This document shows, piece after piece, positions 31,920 through 40,037 of a DNA stretch of 64,000 nucleotides. Below the pieces are notes generated by a model. The model was given only the letters and a program-made list of their open reading frames with translations, ran no database searches and had not been told where the DNA came from. The position numbers were made by a program, and so were the translations under genes. Each line of letters begins with the position of its first letter. Position 1 is the stretch's first letter. The DNA comes from Streptomyces antarcticus (GTDB lineage Bacteria; Actinomycetota; Actinomycetes; Streptomycetales; Streptomycetaceae), in NCBI RefSeq assembly GCF_026627255.1, contig NZ_JAPNLM010000008.1:124001-188000 (forward strand), in the 5' to 3' direction.

Positions 31920-33571
31920 GGCCCCACGAGGCGCACGGGTTCCGCGAGGACCACGCGGCCCCGCGCTCCCTGGCCGAGTTCCTCGCCCGGGCGGGGGTGC
32001 GCGAGCGCTACCCGCACTACGACCTCGGCGCCGCCGAGGCCCGCCTGCTGCGCGCCACCCCGTACGCGCCCGTCCCCGGACACCGCGCGCGGCGCCGGTC
32101 GGCCCACGGGTGGAGCGACCCCGCACGGGACTGCCCGCTCGACGCGGAACGGGCCCGCCGCGACCTCAAGGCCGTCTGCCTGGCGGCCGTCTGCGCGCCG
32201 AAGGCCGAGACGCAGCTCGCCGCCTTCGTCACCGGCGGCCACGCCGACCTGCCCGGCGCCGTCGTCTTCGGCTGCCTGCTGTACCTCGCCGGGCTGCGCG
32301 AAGGGGCCGGGTTCTGGTGGCAGTTCGCCGCCGGGTCCGGGAGCGCGCGGACCTCCTCGGCCGCGTACTGCCTCTTCCTGGACCACTCCCGGCGCGGCGA
32401 GCACCACGACGCCCGGTTCTGGGCCCGCGAACTGGGCCGCCGGGGCTACCGCCCGGGGGGCCGCCGGGACCCGCGCGAGGTGCGGCTGTGCGCGCAGGCC
32501 GCCGTACTGCGCTACGTCGACCAGCTCGACGATCCCGACCTGGGCCCGGTGCCGCTGCCGAGGCCCGGGCTGACCGCGGTACTGGCCGCGTTCCGCCCGC
32601 CGGCCCCGGTCTCCGTACGGGTGGCGGCGCCGCGGCTGTCCACCGGCCCGCTGCGCCACCCGGCGCTGACGGCGGCCGCCCGCGGGACCGTGGTCCAGGC
32701 CGGGACCGGCGAGGCCCTGGCGCAGGCGCGCCGCGCGCTGGCCGTCGTACGGGTCCTGGAGCGGCACCCGCTGGGGGTGCGGCCGGCCCAGCTGCAGCGG
32801 GAGTCGGGCCTCGGTGCGGCGGCCCTGCGCCCGCTCCTCGCGATGCTGTGCGAGGAGGGGTACGCGCAGCGGCCGGGCGCGCAGGTGTACGCGCGGGGGC
32901 CCGCCCTGGACCGGCTCGCCGCCCCCGGCGGCCGCGGTCTGGCGGACCAGCTCCAGCGCACCCTGTCCCCGGCCCGGGACAGGGCGGGCGCCGCGGCGGC
33001 GGTCCACCTCAGCCGGTTCGCCGAGGGCGAGGCGCCGATCACGCGGATGGCGGACGGGCCCGGGACCCCGCCGGTGCGGGAGTGGGCGGACTTCCGGGCG
33101 GCCGCGCACGCCGGCGCGGTCGGCACGCGCCCGCTGACCCGGCTCGACCACCACCGCCGCGCCGCGTACGTGGCCCGGCACCGCCCGGACCGGCCCACCC
33201 CCCGGACGATCACCGATGTCCGGACCCTGTTCACCGCCCTGGACGCGCTGTCCCCGGGCGCCGCTGTCTTCGACCTCCGGGAGTACGCCTCCGGGGTCGT
33301 CTGCCCGGCGGTCCCCATCGCCGCCGGCGACGCGGCCGGGAGCCTCGCGCTCTCGCTGCCGGCGGCCCACGCCCACCGGCTGCGCCCGGCCACCGGGACA
33401 CCGCGCGGCCAGGCGGTCCCGGTGCTCCTCGCGCTGCTCCTGTCGGGCGCGATCCCGCCGGACGCCCCTGACTCCCCGGACCGGCCCCGGCTGTCCCTCC
33501 CCCATGCCTTCGCCCCGGTCACGGCGGGCGCCCTGACGACCCCGAACGGCCTGGTGGTCCTGCGGGCCTGA
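31916..33571 (+). CDS. IclR-like winged-helix protein with actinomycete N-terminal domain
   Basis: A 551-residue protein coupled to the sigma gene by an ATGA overlap. The first about 260 residues form a helical, Arg/Ala-rich domain without recognised family (FGCLLYLAGLREGAGFWWQFAAG, then SSAAYCLFLDHSRRGEHHDARFWARELGRRG, tetratricopeptide-like in feel). Near residue 285 an IclR-type winged helix appears (ARRALAVVRVLERHPLGVRPAQLQRESGLGAAALRPLLAMLCEEGYAQR). The C-terminal part (ITDVRTLFTALDALSPGAAVF, then CPAVPIAAGDAAGSLALSLP) resembles an IclR effector domain. It probably works with the sigma factor; the target is unknown. Confidence 0.7.
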   Translation: MRPHEAHGFREDHAAPRSLAEFLARAGVRERYPHYDLGAAEARLLRATPYAPVPGHRARRRSAHGWSDPARDCPLDAERARRDLKAVCLAAVCAPKAETQLAAFVTGGHADLPGAVVFGCLLYLAGLREGAGFWWQFAAGSGSARTSSAAYCLFLDHSRRGEHHDARFWARELGRRGYRPGGRRDPREVRLCAQAAVLRYVDQLDDPDLGPVPLPRPGLTAVLAAFRPPAPVSVRVAAPRLSTGPLRHPALTAAARGTVVQAGTGEALAQARRALAVVRVLERHPLGVRPAQLQRESGLGAAALRPLLAMLCEEGYAQRPGAQVYARGPALDRLAAPGGRGLADQLQRTLSPARDRAGAAAAVHLSRFAEGEAPITRMADGPGTPPVREWADFRAAAHAGAVGTRPLTRLDHHRRAAYVARHRPDRPTPRTITDVRTLFTALDALSPGAAVFDLREYASGVVCPAVPIAAGDAAGSLALSLPAAHAHRLRPATGTPRGQAVPVLLALLLSGAIPPDAPDSPDRPRLSLPHAFAPVTAGALTTPNGLVVLRA

Positions 33572-33643
33572 GCCGCGGGGAGGGGCGGCCGGGGCAGCAC
33601 CCCGTACTGGACGCGCGTACCGGAAACACGTACCGGAAACGCG

Positions 33644-33668
33644 AAAAACCCCACCGGAGTGGGGTTTT
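33644..33668. terminator. Bidirectional intrinsic terminator
   Basis: AAAACCCCA pairs with TGGGGTTTT around CCGGAG. It has T-runs on both strands, so it can end transcription from the IclR-like gene on the plus strand and from tRNA-Leu on the minus strand. Confidence 0.88.
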
Positions 33669-33676
33669 CGTCTTTG

Positions 33677-33761
33677 TGTCCGAGGGGGGACTTGAACCCC
33701 CACGCCCGATAAAGGGCACTAGCACCTCAAGCTAGCGCGTCTGCCATTCCGCCACCCGGAC
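33677..33761 (-). tRNA. tRNA-Leu (anticodon GAG)
   Basis: An 85-nt type II tRNA. The acceptor stem pairs GTCCGGG with CTCGGAC (one G-T pair) with discriminator A. The anticodon stem CTAGC/GCTAG holds a seven-base loop TTGAGGT, giving anticodon GAG for leucine codons CUC/CUU. A long variable arm and a T-loop GTTCAAGTC follow. CCA is not encoded. This is not the UUA-reading bldA tRNA. Confidence 0.95.
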
Positions 33762-33988
33762 CAGGTGATCGACCCCGGTTTCCCGCGGCGACATGGACAA
33801 CCATAGCAAAGGATCGTCGGGCTTCCGACCACTTATCCGAGCCGTGATCGCCCGCCACGCCGTGCTGACCTGCGGGCATGCGCCGAAGGGCTCAGCGAGA
33901 CGGATCGTCTCGCCACCGTGATGCGAGTGGGGAACGCACCGCGCCCCCGTCCTGCCCGCGGACGGGGAGGACGGGGGCGCGGTGGCCG

Positions 33989-34930
33989 TCACGGGCAGCT
34001 GATGACCTGGCCGGCGTAGGAGAGGTTCCCGCCGAAGCCGAAGAGCAGGACGGGGGCCCCGGAGGGGATCTCACCGCGCTGCACCAGCTTGGACAGGGCC
34101 ATCGGGATGCTGGCAGCCGAAGTGTTGCCGGAGTCGACGACGTCGCGGGCGATGACCGCGTTCACCGCGCCGATCTTGGCGGCGAGGGGCTCGATGATCC
34201 GCAGGTTGGCCTGGTGGAGGACGACGGCGGCCAGTTCCTCGGGAGCGACCCCCGCCTTCTCGCAGACCTTGCGGGCCAGTGGCGGGAGCTGGCTGGTGGT
34301 CCAGCGGTAGACGGACTGGCCCTCCTGGGCGAAGACCGGCGGCGAGCCCTCGATGCGGACCGCGTTGCCCATCTCGGGCACGGAACCCCACAGCACGGGG
34401 CCGATGCCCGGCTCCTCGCAGGCCTCGACGACGGCCGCGCCCGCCCCGTCGCCGGTGAGGACGCAGGTGGTGCGGTCGGTCCAGTCGGTGATCTCGGTCA
34501 TCTTGTCGGCACCGATGACCAGCGCGCGGGTGGCCGAGCCGGCCCGGATCGCGTGGTCGGCGGTGGCCAGGGCGTGCGTGAAGCCCGAGCAGACGACGTT
34601 GATGTCCATCACGGCCGGGTTGCCGCCCATGCCCAGCTTGGCGGCGACGCGCGCCGCCATGTTGGGCGAGCGGTCGATCGCGGTGGAGGTGGCGACCAGG
34701 ACGAGGTCGATGTCGTCCGGGGTCAGGCCGGCACCGGCCAGTGCCTTGCCGGCCGCCTGGAAGGCCAGCTCGTCCACCGGTTCCTCCGGGCCCGCGATGT
34801 GGCGGGTCTTGATCCCGGCCCGGGACCGGATCCACTCGTCGGTGGTGTCGACCATGGCCGAGAGGTCCTCGTTGGTGAGCACTCTCGCGGGCTGGTAGTG
34901 CCCTAGCGCCACCACGCGTGAACCGGTCAT
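33989..34930 (-). CDS. 3-oxoacyl-ACP synthase III (KAS III) family protein
   Basis: A 313-residue condensing enzyme of the FabH type, which starts acyl chains by joining an acyl-CoA to malonyl-ACP. The catalytic triad is visible: Cys114 in VVCSGFTHA, His239 in LHQAN, Asn269 in DSGNTSAAS. The family start [21 protein letters not shown] and the C-terminal [13 protein letters not shown] are intact. It stands alone; no acyl carrier protein, FabD or FabF gene is in the window. It may therefore be a secondary FabH or a specialised starter enzyme rather than the housekeeping copy. It diverges from fdhD with 204 bp between. Confidence 0.92.
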   Translation of the reverse strand: MTGSRVVALGHYQPARVLTNEDLSAMVDTTDEWIRSRAGIKTRHIAGPEEPVDELAFQAAGKALAGAGLTPDDIDLVLVATSTAIDRSPNMAARVAAKLGMGGNPAVMDINVVCSGFTHALATADHAIRAGSATRALVIGADKMTEITDWTDRTTCVLTGDGAGAAVVEACEEPGIGPVLWGSVPEMGNAVRIEGSPPVFAQEGQSVYRWTTSQLPPLARKVCEKAGVAPEELAAVVLHQANLRIIEPLAAKIGAVNAVIARDVVDSGNTSAASIPMALSKLVQRGEIPSGAPVLLFGFGGNLSYAGQVISCP

Positions 34931-35134
34931 GGGCGGGGTCCCCCCTCGTTGGCAGTCATGACCACCCAGCTTCGCCTGCTACCGATGGGTACGAGTGCGC
35001 GTGATCCGACAGGATTCGGGCACCGGAATTTGGAGATTCCCGAGGATCTGCCTGCCGGGAGCCCCGCGGGAAGCGGAACGGCGACAATGACCATGTCGGC
35101 CGCGGCAGGAAACAGAACGAGGTGGGGGAACACC

Positions 35135-35965
35135 ATGGGACGCGTCACCGAGCGCCGCCGGGTCGTACGGATCCGGAACGGGGTGGCCGGGGTGCGCCCG
35201 GACACGCTGGTGGCCGAGGAGCCGCTGGAGATCCGGCTGAACGGCAAGCCCCTGGCGATCACGATGCGCACCCCGGGGGATGATTTCGCCCTGGCGGTGG
35301 GCTTCCTGGTGAGCGAGGGCGTGCTCGGTGCGGCGGCGGACGTGCGGGCCGTCACCTACTGCGAGGGCGCGGCCGAGGACGGCACGAACACGTACAACGT
35401 CGTCAACGTGCAGTTGGCGCCCGGCGTGCCCGTGCCGGACATCACGCTGGAGCGGAACGTCTACACCACCTCCTCCTGCGGGCTGTGCGGCAAGGCCAGC
35501 CTGGACGCGGTCCGCACCGCGAGCCGGTTCCCGGGTGCCGCGGCGGCCGACCCCGTACGGCTGTCCGCGGAGCTCCTCGCCCGGTTCCCGGACCGGCTGC
35601 GCGAGGCCCAGAAGGTCTTCGACCGTACGGGCGGGCTGCACGCGGCGGGGCTGTTCACGGCGGAGGGCGAGCTGCTGGACGTACGGGAGGACGTGGGCCG
35701 GCACAACGCGGTGGACAAGATCGTCGGGCGGGCGCTCCAGGCCGGACGGCTGCCGCTGACGGGTGCGGTCCTGCTGGTGTCGGGCCGGGCCTCGTTCGAG
35801 CTGGCCCAGAAGGCCGTGATGGCGGGGATCCCGGTGCTGGCGGCGGTCTCGGCGCCGTCCTCGCTGGCCGTGGACCTGGCGCTGGAGTCGGGGATGACGC
35901 TCGTCGGGTTCCTGCGGGGGCCGGACATGAACATCTACGCGGGCGAGGAGCGGATCACGGTGTAG
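35135..35965 (+). CDS. fdhD: Formate dehydrogenase accessory sulfurtransferase FdhD
   Basis: A 276-residue FdhD protein, which transfers sulfur from a cysteine desulfurase to the molybdenum cofactor of formate dehydrogenase. Hallmarks are [31 protein letters not shown] near the N-terminus, the sulfur-carrying CxxC in [10 protein letters not shown], and the cofactor-binding [16 protein letters not shown]. The C-terminus ends with [26 protein letters not shown] 35135 follows GGGGGAA by five bases. No formate dehydrogenase structural gene is in the window. Confidence 0.95.
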   Translation: MGRVTERRRVVRIRNGVAGVRPDTLVAEEPLEIRLNGKPLAITMRTPGDDFALAVGFLVSEGVLGAAADVRAVTYCEGAAEDGTNTYNVVNVQLAPGVPVPDITLERNVYTTSSCGLCGKASLDAVRTASRFPGAAAADPVRLSAELLARFPDRLREAQKVFDRTGGLHAAGLFTAEGELLDVREDVGRHNAVDKIVGRALQAGRLPLTGAVLLVSGRASFELAQKAVMAGIPVLAAVSAPSSLAVDLALESGMTLVGFLRGPDMNIYAGEERITV

Positions 35966-35998
35966 CCGTGCGCCGCCGGCCGCCACCGCCGGCCGCCT

Positions 35999-36430
35999 TC
36001 AGCGGCCGCGGCGTGAGCGGCGGGAGGGGTTCGCGGCCGGTTTGGGCTCCGGGGGGTCGATGCGGTGGAGGTCCAGGGTGTCCGGGACCGGGGTGGTTCC
36101 GGGGCCGCCCGATCGCGCCCAGGCGATGATCTCGTCGGTCGCGGTGTCGTCCAGGGCCCAGCCGAACCAGGCCGCGCGGGCGCCCCGGCGGCGGGCCTCG
36201 CTGGTGGGCTGGACCACGATGACGTTGGCCTGCGCGCAGGGGCCGAGGCACTCGCTCGTACGGACGGCCAGCCGCCCCCCGGAATCGGCGGCGGCCGCGC
36301 GCAGCCGGGCGAGCTGGCCGGCGTGGTCGGAGCCGGGGTTCTTGCGGGGGTCGCCGCAGCAGCAGCCCCGGCAGACCACCAGGGTGCAGGGGCGTTCGGT
36401 GCGGGCGGCGATCGGGCGTATCCAGGTCAC
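35999..36430 (-). CDS. Thioredoxin-like [2Fe-2S] ferredoxin-domain protein
   Basis: A 143-residue protein with the cysteine pattern of thioredoxin-fold 2Fe-2S ferredoxins: VVCRGCCCGDPRKNPG near residue 20 and SECLGPCAQANVIVV near residue 60. The middle is helical and the tail basic (RRSRRGR). It is convergent with fdhD, 33 bp apart, so a shared role in formate dehydrogenase electron transfer is possible but unproven. The GTG at 36430 has only a weak ribosome site. Confidence 0.75.
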   Translation of the reverse strand: MTWIRPIAARTERPCTLVVCRGCCCGDPRKNPGSDHAGQLARLRAAAADSGGRLAVRTSECLGPCAQANVIVVQPTSEARRRGARAAWFGWALDDTATDEIIAWARSGGPGTTPVPDTLDLHRIDPPEPKPAANPSRRSRRGR

Positions 36431-36439
36431 CGCCGCACG

Positions 36440-36724
36440 TTACCGGGCCCGGGGGGCGGGGTGTTGGGGCGCCCGGGAGACCTCCGCCACACGGTGGGGC
36501 GCGGGTTCGGCGTCGCGTGCCCGGCGGCGGGCCAGGACGGCGCAGACCATCAGCTGCATCTGGTGGAACAGCATCAGCGGCAGCACGGCGAGGCTCGCGT
36601 GGGCCCCGAACAGCACACTGGCCATGGGGAGTCCGGCGGCCAGGCTCTTCTTCGAGCCGGCGAACTGGATGGCGATGCGGTCGGCGCGGCCGAAGCCGAG
36701 GCGCTCGGCGCCGTACCAGGTGGT
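36440..36724 (-). pseudogene. Bile-acid:sodium symporter-like protein, C-terminal remnant
   Basis: Ninety-five residues match the C-terminal end of SBF-like symporters: GFGRADRIAIQFAGSKKSLAAG, LPMASVLFGAHASLAVLPLMLFHQMQLMVCAVLARR. The natural stop is intact, but sequence upstream of about 36724 is unrelated, so roughly the first 230 residues are missing. The breakpoint lies about 100 bp before the acyl-CoA ligase start. Confidence 0.8.
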
Positions 36725-36825
36725 CAGGCGCCCCCTGCGGAGGTCTTGTGGAGGAGTTCGCCGGCTGATCAACTGCCGCCAGGCGTGGGGTAGCGTCGCC
36801 GCGCTGTGCGGAGAGGAGCGGGGCC

Positions 36826-38649
36826 TTGCGCGAGATCACCGTCCCACCCGTCGTCACGGGCCCGCCCGTCGGCGGCCTGGCCGACGTCGTCTTCCAGTAC
36901 GCACACCAGGACCCGGGCCGCGTGGTGCTCGGCCGCAAGACGGACGGCGTCTGGCGTGACGTGACCTCCGGCGAGCTGGCGGCCGAGGTGCTCGCCCTGG
37001 CCAAGGGGCTGCTGGCCCAGGGGGTGCGGTTCGGGGACCGGGTCGCGCTGATGTCCCGTACCCGGTACGAGTGGACGCTCTTCGACTTCGCGCTGTGGGC
37101 CATCGGGGCGCAGCCGGTTCCGGTCTACCCGTCCTCCTCCACCGACCAGGTGCACTGGATCCTCGAGGACTCCGCCTGCGTGGCCTGCGTCGTCGAGGAC
37201 GAGGACCAGGCCATGACGGTGGGTTCGGCGATCGACCGGCTGCCCGGTCTGCGGCGGCTGTGGCAGCTCGACGCCGGGGCCGTGGAGGCGCTCGTCGCCG
37301 ACGGGCGGGGGGTCGCGGAGGACGTGGTGCACCGGCACCGGGGCGCGGTGACGCCCGACGCGGTCGCTACCGTCATCTACACCTCCGGGACCACGGGCCG
37401 GCCCAAGGGGTGCGTGCTCACCCACGCCAACTTCATGTACGAGGCCGACACGATGGTGAGCCGCTGGGAGTCGGTGTTCCAGGCGGGGCCGGGCGAGCGG
37501 CCGTCCACGCTGCTGTTCCTGCCGCTGGCCCACGTCTTCGGGCGGATGGTCGAGGTGGCGGCCGTCCGGTCGCGGGTCAAGCTCGGGCACCAGCCGGTGC
37601 TGGCGGCCGCCGAACTGCTGCCGGACCTGGCCGCGTTCCGGCCCACCTTCGTGCTGGGGGTGCCGCACGTGTTCGAGAAGGTGTTCGCGGCGGCCCGCCG
37701 CACGGCGGAGACGCAGGGGCGCCGGGGCCCCTTCGACCGGGCGGTGGAGACGGCCGTACGGTACGCGGAGGCGCGCGAGGCGAAGGCGTTCGGGACCGGG
37801 CCGGGGCCGTCGGCGGGGTTGCGCGTGCAGCACCAGCTGTTCGAGAAGCTGGTGTACAGGAAGGTCCGGGAGGCGATGGGCGGCCGGGTGCGGCACGCCA
37901 TGTCGGGCGGGTCCGCCATGTCGCGGAGGCTCGGGCTGTTCTTCGACGGCGCCGGGATCACGGTGTTCGAGGGGTACGGCCTGACCGAGTCGAGCGCGGC
38001 GGCCACCGCGAACCCCCCGGGGGCGACGAAGTACGGCACGGTGGGCCCGCCGATCCCGGGCAGCACGGTGCACATCGCCGACGACGGGGAGGTCTGGCTG
38101 CACGGCGGCCACGTGTTCTCGGGGTACCTCAACGATCCGCGGGCGACGGAGGCGGTGCTGCGCGGCGGGTGGCTGGCGACCGGGGACCTGGGGCGGCTGG
38201 ACGCGGACGGCTACCTCACCATCACCGGGCGCAAGAAGGAGATCCTGGTGACCTCCAACGGCAAGAGCGTCTCGCCCGCCGCCCTGGAGGAGCGGGTGCG
38301 TTCGCATCCACTGGTGTCGCAGTGCGTGCTGGTGGGCAACGACCGGCCGTACATCGCGGCGCTGCTCACCCTGGACGCGGAGGGCATCGCGCACTGGCTG
38401 TCGATGCGCGGTCTGGCGCAGCGTCCGGCGGCGGAGCTGGTGCACGACCCGGAGCTGACCACGGAGGTCCGCCGGGCGGTGGTGGCCGCCAACACGCTGG
38501 TCTCGCAGGCGGAGGCGATCCGTACGTTCCGGGTGCTGCCCGGGCAGTTCACGGAGGAGCTCGGCCTGCTGACCCCGTCGCTGAAGCTGAAGCGGCGGGC
38601 GATCGAGAAGGCGTACGCGAAGGAGGTCGCGGCGCTGTACCAGACGTGA
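36826..38649 (+). CDS. Long-chain fatty-acid-CoA ligase (AMP-dependent synthetase)
   Basis: A 607-residue ANL-superfamily enzyme that activates fatty acids to acyl-CoA through an acyl-AMP. The P-loop-like motif is TVIYTSGTTGRPKGCVLTH (about 183-202), motif A5 is FEGYGLTESSAAA, the ATP-binding Asp lies in GWLATGDLGRLDADGYLTITGRKKEI, and the C-terminal hinge Lys lies in LLTPSLKLKRR. The start is TTG 36826 with AGGAG seven bases upstream. A substrate-binding protein gene follows after 113 bp that contain operator-like repeats and a promoter, so the two may share a regulator but not necessarily a transcript. Confidence 0.92.
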   Translation: MREITVPPVVTGPPVGGLADVVFQYAHQDPGRVVLGRKTDGVWRDVTSGELAAEVLALAKGLLAQGVRFGDRVALMSRTRYEWTLFDFALWAIGAQPVPVYPSSSTDQVHWILEDSACVACVVEDEDQAMTVGSAIDRLPGLRRLWQLDAGAVEALVADGRGVAEDVVHRHRGAVTPDAVATVIYTSGTTGRPKGCVLTHANFMYEADTMVSRWESVFQAGPGERPSTLLFLPLAHVFGRMVEVAAVRSRVKLGHQPVLAAAELLPDLAAFRPTFVLGVPHVFEKVFAAARRTAETQGRRGPFDRAVETAVRYAEAREAKAFGTGPGPSAGLRVQHQLFEKLVYRKVREAMGGRVRHAMSGGSAMSRRLGLFFDGAGITVFEGYGLTESSAAATANPPGATKYGTVGPPIPGSTVHIADDGEVWLHGGHVFSGYLNDPRATEAVLRGGWLATGDLGRLDADGYLTITGRKKEILVTSNGKSVSPAALEERVRSHPLVSQCVLVGNDRPYIAALLTLDAEGIAHWLSMRGLAQRPAAELVHDPELTTEVRRAVVAANTLVSQAEAIRTFRVLPGQFTEELGLLTPSLKLKRRAIEKAYAKEVAALYQT

Positions 38650-38671
38650 ACATCACGGCCCGGCCGCAATC

Positions 38672-38733
38672 TGACACACCGTCACTTCACTTCGTCCGCC
38701 GATATTGACGATCCGTCAGGTCACACACAGAAT
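38672..38733 (+). promoter_or_regulatory. Promoter with two TGAC-CCGTCA operators before the ABC system
   Basis: TGACACACCGTCA (38672-38684) and TGACGATCCGTCA (38706-38718) share TGAC and CCGTCA half-sites and lie 34 bp apart. The second overlaps a good -35 box TTGACG (38705-38710), with CAGAAT 17 bp downstream as a -10 box. The layout suggests repression, for instance by a TetR-type acyl-CoA or amino-acid sensor encoded elsewhere. Confidence 0.6.
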
Positions 38734-38762
38734 GCGGGGATCCCGACCGGAGGGAACCCTCG

Positions 38763-40022
38763 ATGTTGCGATCGATCCGCACCCTGGCCGCCGCGGCGGC
38801 GGCCCTCGCGCTCGTCTCCGCCTGCAACTCCGCCGCCACCCCCGACAAGGCGCCCCCCGGCACGTCCGGCGACTCCCGCGGCGTCACGGCGGACTCGATC
38901 AAGGTCGGCGGCATCGTGTCGATGACCACCGCCAGCGGCTACAGCAAGAAGGACACCGATCTCGGGGCCAAGGCCCGGTACCTGAGGGCGAATGCCGAGG
39001 GAGGCGTCAACGGCCGGAAGATCGACTACCTCGGGGCGGAGGACGACGGCCAGGACCCGGCGAAGAACATGGCGGCCGCCCGCAAGCTCGTCCAGCAGGA
39101 CAAGGTGTTCGCGGTCTCCCCCATGAGCTCGGTGACCTTCTCCGGCGCCGACTTCCTGGAGCAGGAGAAGGTTCCCACTTTCGGCTGGGGCACCCTCCCC
39201 TCCTTCTGCGGGCCCAAGTACATCTACGGCTTCAACGGCTGCCTGGTTCCCTCCCCGGGCGGCACCCTCAACCAGACCTGGCCGGAAGGCATCGGCCAGG
39301 TGCTCGGCGGGGCCGCGGGCAAGTCGGTGGCGGTCATCGCGAACGACAGCGATGCCGGGAAGTTCGGCATCCGCACCTTCCAGCAGGGCTTCGCGAGCGC
39401 CGGGTTCACCGTCTCGTACGCCAAGGCATCCGTGCCCGCCACCGCCGTGCCGAGCGACTGGTCCGCGTACGTCAAGGAGATCATGCAGAGCAACGGCGGC
39501 AAGGCGCCCGACGCCGTCGTGTCCGTCATGCAGACGCCCAACAACATCGGGCTGTTCACCGCGCTCAAGCGCGCCGGCTACAAGGGCCTGATCTCCGACC
39601 CCACGGACTACGATCCCGGCCTGCTCGCGAAGGAGGCCACCAAGCAGGCCCTCGACGGGGTGCACGTACTGCTCCAGTTCGAGCCCTTCGAGTCGGACAA
39701 CCCGAAGATGACGCAGTTCAAGGCCGACATCAAGGCCGCGGCGGGCGGGCAGGATGTGCCGCTGAACATGCACATGGTGACCGGGTACATGTCGGCCGAC
39801 CTGTTCCTTTCCATCGCGCGGAAGGCGGGCAAGGACCTGACGGTCGAGTCCTTCCAGGCCGCCGCGCAGGGCTTCTCCGACACCGGCACCCTCGTCGGCG
39901 ACCGGGCGGAACCCAAGGGGCAGAAGGACAGCTTCGGCTGCGGAGCGCTCGTACAGCTGAAGGACGGCGCGTACAAGGTGTCGGTCCCGTTCAAGTGCCA
40001 CGAACCCATCCCCTTCTCGTAG
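38763..40022 (+). CDS. Branched-chain amino-acid-type ABC transporter substrate-binding lipoprotein
   Basis: A 419-residue periplasmic-binding-like protein (Leu/Ile/Val type). It has a lipoprotein signal LAAAAAALALVSAC with the modified Cys at 21, then a Ser/Thr/Pro spacer. The type I binding fold starts at ITVDSIKVGG-like ADSIKVGGIVSM and includes FAVSPMSSVTFSGADFLEQ, AVIANDSDAGKFGIRTFQQGF and VTGYMSADLFLSIARKAG. GGAGGG precedes the ATG. It should deliver its ligand to the fused permease/ATPase encoded directly downstream. The ligand may not be an amino acid: the neighbouring acyl-CoA ligase suggests a carboxylic acid, which is inference. Confidence 0.9.
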   Translation: MLRSIRTLAAAAAALALVSACNSAATPDKAPPGTSGDSRGVTADSIKVGGIVSMTTASGYSKKDTDLGAKARYLRANAEGGVNGRKIDYLGAEDDGQDPAKNMAAARKLVQQDKVFAVSPMSSVTFSGADFLEQEKVPTFGWGTLPSFCGPKYIYGFNGCLVPSPGGTLNQTWPEGIGQVLGGAAGKSVAVIANDSDAGKFGIRTFQQGFASAGFTVSYAKASVPATAVPSDWSAYVKEIMQSNGGKAPDAVVSVMQTPNNIGLFTALKRAGYKGLISDPTDYDPGLLAKEATKQALDGVHVLLQFEPFESDNPKMTQFKADIKAAAGGQDVPLNMHMVTGYMSADLFLSIARKAGKDLTVESFQAAAQGFSDTGTLVGDRAEPKGQKDSFGCGALVQLKDGAYKVSVPFKCHEPIPFS

Positions 40023-40037
40023 GGGCCGGGCAGCCGA

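Noticed and set aside
33677..33761. bldA developmental tRNA
   Set aside because: The anticodon loop reads GAG, not UAA, so it decodes CUC/CUU rather than UUA.
33677..33761. Integration site for a mobile element at the tRNA gene
   Set aside because: No integrase or duplicated tRNA 3' end is seen on either side; both flanks are ordinary chromosomal genes.
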